DNA of 64,000 nt from Streptomyces sp. SPB162. GTDB taxonomy: Bacteria; Actinomycetota; Actinomycetes; Streptomycetales; Streptomycetaceae. The position numbers were made by a program, and so were the translations under genes. Shown one piece after another: positions 60,454 to 64,000 of the stretch (its first letter is position 1; each line of letters starts with the position of its first letter). The stretch spans positions 3,231,001-3,295,000 of the forward strand of contig NZ_JAQFII010000001.1 in NCBI RefSeq assembly GCF_029504575.1. The letters are read 5' to 3'. Below the pieces are notes generated by a model. It did no database searches. It was not told the origin of the DNA and worked only from the letters and a program-made list of their open reading frames with translations.

Positions 60454-61317
60454 CTACAGCGCCACGTGCGTCGGCAGCAGGATGCGCCACACCGCGTCCT
60501 CCATCCCGTGCACCGCCGCGATCCACCCGACGTTCTCCTCCTCCGTACCCAGCCGCACCGCCTGTGCCAGCTCCGCCACCACGTCCGCCAGGTCCCCGTG
60601 ACCCATCGCCGGCTCCAGCCGCCCACCCGCGGGGCCGTCGTCCAGGTAGCGCTGGTAGCCCGGCGCGGTGCGCAGGACACCCACCGGGCGCCAGCTCTCC
60701 GCCAGCCGCCACACCGGCTCACCGCCGACGAGGTGGCCGTCCGCCTCCACCACCTGCGTACGGGCGCGGTCCACCGCCAGCGCGGTCCAGCCGTCGCCCG
60801 CCGTCAGCACCGCCGCCGGCGCGCAGCGCTCGACGCAGCGGCCCACCGCCGACGTCACGCCCGGCGCGGGCAGCACGAGCGGGATCGCCGTCATCCCCGC
60901 GTAGAGGCAGCCGAAGAACGCCCCCGCGAGATCGGCTCCTTCCGGGTAGGCCAGCAGCACCCGGCTGCCGGGCGGCAGCAGTTGCCCGAGGTGGGCGGCA
61001 ACCGCCCGTGCCCGGCGGTCCAGCTCCCAGTACGTGCACCCGGCGGTCCCCGCCGAGGTGCCGTCGGGGAACGGCAGCGCCGGCACCGACTGGGGCGCCC
61101 ACGCGGCCCTCCGCCGCAACCACGGCCCGGGCAGCCGGTCGACGGCCGTCAGGCCGCCGGTTCCGATCCGGGGGCGAGATCCGGACTTTGATCCGTGGCC
61201 GGAATTCGTCCCCGAGCCCGATCCCGGTCCTGAACCGCCTCCCGAACCGGATCCGGACCCGGAACCTGATCCGGATCCGTTTCTCGTCACCGCCACCGGT
61301 ACGCATTGTGAACACAT
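60454..61317 (-). CDS. Truncated, degenerate acyl-AMP-ligase-like (FAAL N-terminal) protein
   Basis: 287 residues. After a short start (MCSQCVPVAVTRN) comes a Gly/Ser repeat (GSGSGSGSGSGSGGGSG) and then an adenylation-domain beginning: TYWELDRRARAVAAHLGQLLPPGSRVLLAYPEG, AFFGCLYAGMTAIPLVLPAPG. The equivalents of the phosphate loop and the WLPLYHDMG block are corrupted (YLDDGPAGGRLEP, VGWIAAVHGMEDAVWRILLP) and the protein stops there. It lacks everything needed for catalysis. Start ATG 61317 with GAGAGG 6 nt upstream. Divergent from the SARP gene; a regulatory or scaffold role, or decay, are both possible. Confidence 0.7.
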   Translation of the reverse strand: MCSQCVPVAVTRNGSGSGSGSGSGSGGGSGPGSGSGTNSGHGSKSGSRPRIGTGGLTAVDRLPGPWLRRRAAWAPQSVPALPFPDGTSAGTAGCTYWELDRRARAVAAHLGQLLPPGSRVLLAYPEGADLAGAFFGCLYAGMTAIPLVLPAPGVTSAVGRCVERCAPAAVLTAGDGWTALAVDRARTQVVEADGHLVGGEPVWRLAESWRPVGVLRTAPGYQRYLDDGPAGGRLEPAMGHGDLADVVAELAQAVRLGTEEENVGWIAAVHGMEDAVWRILLPTHVAL

Positions 61318-61618
61318 GACTGACCTCTCACCTCCCTCACACCGGACAACACACCGGCACCACCGAAATGCACACAGCACAATCCGCGGTCAGACACAGA
61401 CGGAACCTCAAATTCAGCACAACTTTCCCCGTAACGCCGGGTCGGGTGCTAGCACGGGGTGACCCCGGCCCTCCGACACGGCAAACTGGCACGGGACGGC
61501 GGGCTGAGCGACTGGCCCCACCCGTCATGCGGACACTGTTCCGGTACGCGATGAACGATAGATATACGCGCGTCGCGCCGATTGACACCGCATCGGCCGG
61601 CACGCCTCAGGGGGCAGC
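61318..61618. promoter_or_regulatory. Divergent promoter region between the ligase-like and SARP genes
   Basis: About 300 bp, no gene. AT-rich compared with surroundings. CGATAGATATACG (61555-61567) is a likely -10 region for the SARP gene, and AAATTCAGCACAACTT marks the opposite side. No clear SARP-type direct repeats. Confidence 0.4.
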
Positions 61619-64000
61619 ATGGACAGCGCGACAGGGCCCGACCAGGGCCTGCGGTTCGCAGTTCTCGGTCCGGTACGGGCCTGGCGCGACGAGCAGCCGA
61701 TCGTCACCGGCTCCCCGCAGCAGCGGGCGCTGCTGGCCGCGCTGCTGCTGCGCGGTGGCCGGACCGCGACAGCGTCCGAACTCCTCGACGCCCTGTGGGG
61801 CGAGACGGCGCCCACCACCGCGCTGGCCGCGCTGCGTTCGTACGCGTTCCGGCTGCGCAAGGCGCTCGGCGCCGACGCGCTCATCACCGAATCCGGTGGC
61901 TACGCCCTGCACGTGGCGCCGGACGGGCTGGACTTCGCCGCCGCGGAGCGCCTCGCCGCCGAGGCCGAGAAGGCCCGCGGCGCGGGCGACCCGGCGCGCG
62001 CCCGCGACCTGTTCGCCACGGCGCTGGGCATGTGGGACGGCGAGCCGCTGGCCGGGCTCCCCGGCCCGTACGCGGAGGCCCAGCGCAACCGGCTGGAGGA
62101 GTGGCGGCTGACCGTCACCGAGACCCGCCTGGAGCTGGACCTGGAGCTGGCCGCGCACGCCGAGGCCGTCTCCGAACTGACCGCGCTCTCCGCCGAGCAC
62201 CCGCTGCGCGAGCGGCTGCGCTGCCTGCTGATGCTCGCGCTCTACCGCAGCGGACGGCAGGCCGAGGCGCTCGGCGTCTACGCCGACACCAGGCGGCTGC
62301 TCGCCGACGAGCTGGGCGTCGACCCCTGCGCCGAGCTCAGCGAGCTGCACCAGCGGATCCTGGAGGCGGACCCCGGCCTGGCCGCCCCGGCCGGTCCCGG
62401 CGGGCACGTCGCCGAGATCGTCCGGCCCGCCCAACTCCCCGCTTCGGTTTCCGACTTCACCGGCCGTGCCGCCTTCGTCCGGGAGCTCGGCGCCCAGCTC
62501 ACCGAGGCCGAGCAGAACGTCATGGCCGTCTCCGCGCTGGCCGGCATCGGCGGCGTCGGCAAGACCACCCTCGCCGTCCATGTCGCCCACGCCGCCCGCG
62601 ACGCCTTCCCCGACGGCCAGCTCTACGTCGACCTGCAGGGCACCGACGCCAGGCCCGCCGAACCCGAGGCCGTCCTCGGCTCGTTCCTGCGGGCGCTGGG
62701 CCATTCCGACAGCGCGATCCCCGACTCGCTCGCCGACCGCGCCGCGCTCTACCGCTCCACCCTGGACGGCCGCCGGGTGCTGGCGCTGCTCGACAACGCC
62801 CACGACGCCGCCCAGGTCCGGCCACTGCTACCCGGCACGCCCGGCTGCGCCGCGCTGATCACCAGCCGGGTCCGGATGGTCGACCTCGCGGGCGCCCACC
62901 TCGTCGACCTGGACGTGATGAGCCCGGAGGAGGCGCTGCACCTCTTCACCAAGATCGTCGGCGAGGAACGCGTCACCAGCGAGCGCCAGTCCGCCCTCGA
63001 CGTCGTCGCCGCCTGCGGCTTCCTGCCCCTCGCCATCCGCATCTCCGCCTCCCGGCTGGCCGCCCGCCGCACCTGGACCGTCGCCGTGCTGGCCCGCAAG
63101 CTCGCCGACCAGCGCCGCCGCCTGGACGAGCTGCGCGCCGGCGACCTGGCCGTCAAGGCGACCTTCGAACTCGGCTACACCCAGCTCGAACCGCTCCAGG
63201 CCCGCGCCTTCCGCCTGTTGTCGCTCGCCGACGGCCCGGACATCTCGCTGGACGCGGCCGCCGCCGTCCTGGACATGGACCCGTACTCGACCGAGGAGCT
63301 ACTCGAAGCGCTCGTCGACATCAGCCTCATCGAGTCCGCCGCCCCGGCCCGCTACCGCTTCCACGACCTGCTGCGCCTGTACGCCCGCGAGTGCGCCGAC
63401 CGCGACGAGACCGACGAGGCCCGCTGCCTGGCCCTGTCCCGGCTGCTCGACTTCTACCTCTCCTCCGCCGCGTGCGCCTACGAGCTGGAGAACCCCGGCG
63501 ACCGCGTCCTGGACCACCTCGCCCCGACCGAGCGGTCCGGCCTGGCCTTCGGTAGCCGCGAAGAAGCCCTGGAATGGCTGTTCTCCGAGGCCCAGGGCCT
63601 GCTCGCCGCCGTCCAGCAGGCCGCGGGCGGCGGCTGCGAGGGCCCGATGCGCCGCGCGGTCGACCTGTTGTGGGCCGCGCAGGACCTCATGGAGTCGGGC
63701 ATCTACGCGCGCCAGTACGAGCAGAGCGTGCAGGCGCTGGTCCGGACGGCCGGCGAATGCGCCGAGCACCTGGTCGAGGGCAGGGCCCGCGTCCTGCTCG
63801 GCCAACTCCACCGCCTGTCGGGTCAGTTCGTGACCGCCGACATGGAGGCGCAGCGCTCCTTCGTGGTGGGCGTCGCCGCCGGGGACCCGCTGACCCGCAG
63901 CTACGCCCTCAACCTGCGCGGCGGAATCGCCCTGCAGGGCCACCGCTTCCACGAGTGCGCCGAATACCACAGCAACGCGCTGGAGGCGTTCCGCGAGGAC
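61619..64000 (+). CDS. AfsR/SARP-family regulator with BTAD and NB-ARC domains (runs off the window)
   Basis: At least 794 codons, no stop before the edge. N-terminal OmpR-type winged helix (FAVLGPVRAWRDEQPIVTGS, LLAALLLRGGRTATASELLDALWG), then the bacterial activation domain (DFAAAERLAAEAEKARGAGD, LEELRL-type helices, LGVYADTRRLLADELGVDP). The NTPase domain starts about residue 300: Walker A GIGGVGKTTLAVHVA and Walker B-like RVLALLDNAHD. A TPR-like region begins near the window end. Such proteins activate secondary-metabolite clusters; the adjoining cluster probably continues beyond 64 kb. ATG 61619 follows GGGGGCAGC. Confidence 0.92.
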   Translation, partial: MDSATGPDQGLRFAVLGPVRAWRDEQPIVTGSPQQRALLAALLLRGGRTATASELLDALWGETAPTTALAALRSYAFRLRKALGADALITESGGYALHVAPDGLDFAAAERLAAEAEKARGAGDPARARDLFATALGMWDGEPLAGLPGPYAEAQRNRLEEWRLTVTETRLELDLELAAHAEAVSELTALSAEHPLRERLRCLLMLALYRSGRQAEALGVYADTRRLLADELGVDPCAELSELHQRILEADPGLAAPAGPGGHVAEIVRPAQLPASVSDFTGRAAFVRELGAQLTEAEQNVMAVSALAGIGGVGKTTLAVHVAHAARDAFPDGQLYVDLQGTDARPAEPEAVLGSFLRALGHSDSAIPDSLADRAALYRSTLDGRRVLALLDNAHDAAQVRPLLPGTPGCAALITSRVRMVDLAGAHLVDLDVMSPEEALHLFTKIVGEERVTSERQSALDVVAACGFLPLAIRISASRLAARRTWTVAVLARKLADQRRRLDELRAGDLAVKATFELGYTQLEPLQARAFRLLSLADGPDISLDAAAAVLDMDPYSTEELLEALVDISLIESAAPARYRFHDLLRLYARECADRDETDEARCLALSRLLDFYLSSAACAYELENPGDRVLDHLAPTERSGLAFGSREEALEWLFSEAQGLLAAVQQAAGGGCEGPMRRAVDLLWAAQDLMESGIYARQYEQSVQALVRTAGECAEHLVEGRARVLLGQLHRLSGQFVTADMEAQRSFVVGVAAGDPLTRSYALNLRGGIALQGHRFHECAEYHSNALEAFRED

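Overview
The window is chromosomal DNA of a Streptomyces species. The base composition is very GC-rich with strong third-position GC bias. Several marker families are present: an SsgA-like sporulation protein, an HrdD-type sigma factor behind a sigma-R-type promoter, an XRE/DUF5753 regulator followed by a DUF397 gene, an AfsR/SARP-type regulator with an NB-ARC domain, and FbiC for coenzyme F420. The order galU, mscL, fru operon, hrdD resembles the conserved Streptomyces chromosome core. I see no prophage, plasmid, CRISPR array or intact insertion sequence.

Layout. 1-8.5 kb: moeA (partial), galU, 5-formyl-THF cyclo-ligase, a penicillin-acylase-type hydrolase, a CPA-type antiporter, an MFS permease carrying an in-frame palindromic insert, and a CIRCE-preceded FmdB gene. 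8.5-11 kb: a frameshifted mtnP, a SAF-protein remnant, mscL and GC-rich minisatellites. 11-16 kb: a five-gene translationally coupled respiratory operon (cytochrome b-like, molybdopterin oxidoreductase, 4x[4Fe-4S], Rieske, small membrane protein). 16-20 kb: Cds1-like desulfhydrase, group III truncated globin, LtrA-like and VIT-like membrane proteins. 20-25 kb: fruR-fruK-fruA (fruK frameshifted) and hrdD. 25-31 kb: TetR plus DHA2 efflux pump, MarR, ohr/ohrR around a classic OhrR box, tRNA-Arg(CCT) and PRC-barrel proteins. 31-34 kb: copper operon behind a CsoR box. 34-42 kb: SsgA-like, winged-helix, rhomboid-like, a D,D-carboxypeptidase with a long disordered N-terminus, GPP34, and XRE/DUF397.

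42-60 kb holds the most interesting signal. Five perfect copies of the 15-bp palindrome CTGACG-N3-CGTCAG sit just upstream of a dimeric-barrel hypothetical protein, an SDR, two LLM-flavin/F420 oxidoreductase units (each followed by a second gene: SDR or D-aminoacylase-type amidohydrolase) and an amidohydrolase-2 gene. They define a TetR-style regulon of oxidoreductases and hydrolases, probably catabolic. Its regulator is not in the window, and fbiC (F420 synthesis) lies between its two halves. The same stretch contains an SSS transporter, a MITE-like inverted-repeat element that forms the stop codon of an ADP-ribosylglycohydrolase gene, and a Tat-exported PHP phosphoesterase-like protein. The window ends with a truncated acyl-AMP-ligase-like protein divergent from a large SARP regulator that runs off the edge.

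Recurrent oddities: three otherwise conserved genes (mtnP, fruK, one LLM gene) carry small insertions that break the frame, which could be real decay or assembly error. Short tandem duplications repeatedly lie at gene 3' ends, several copying the stop codon itself.
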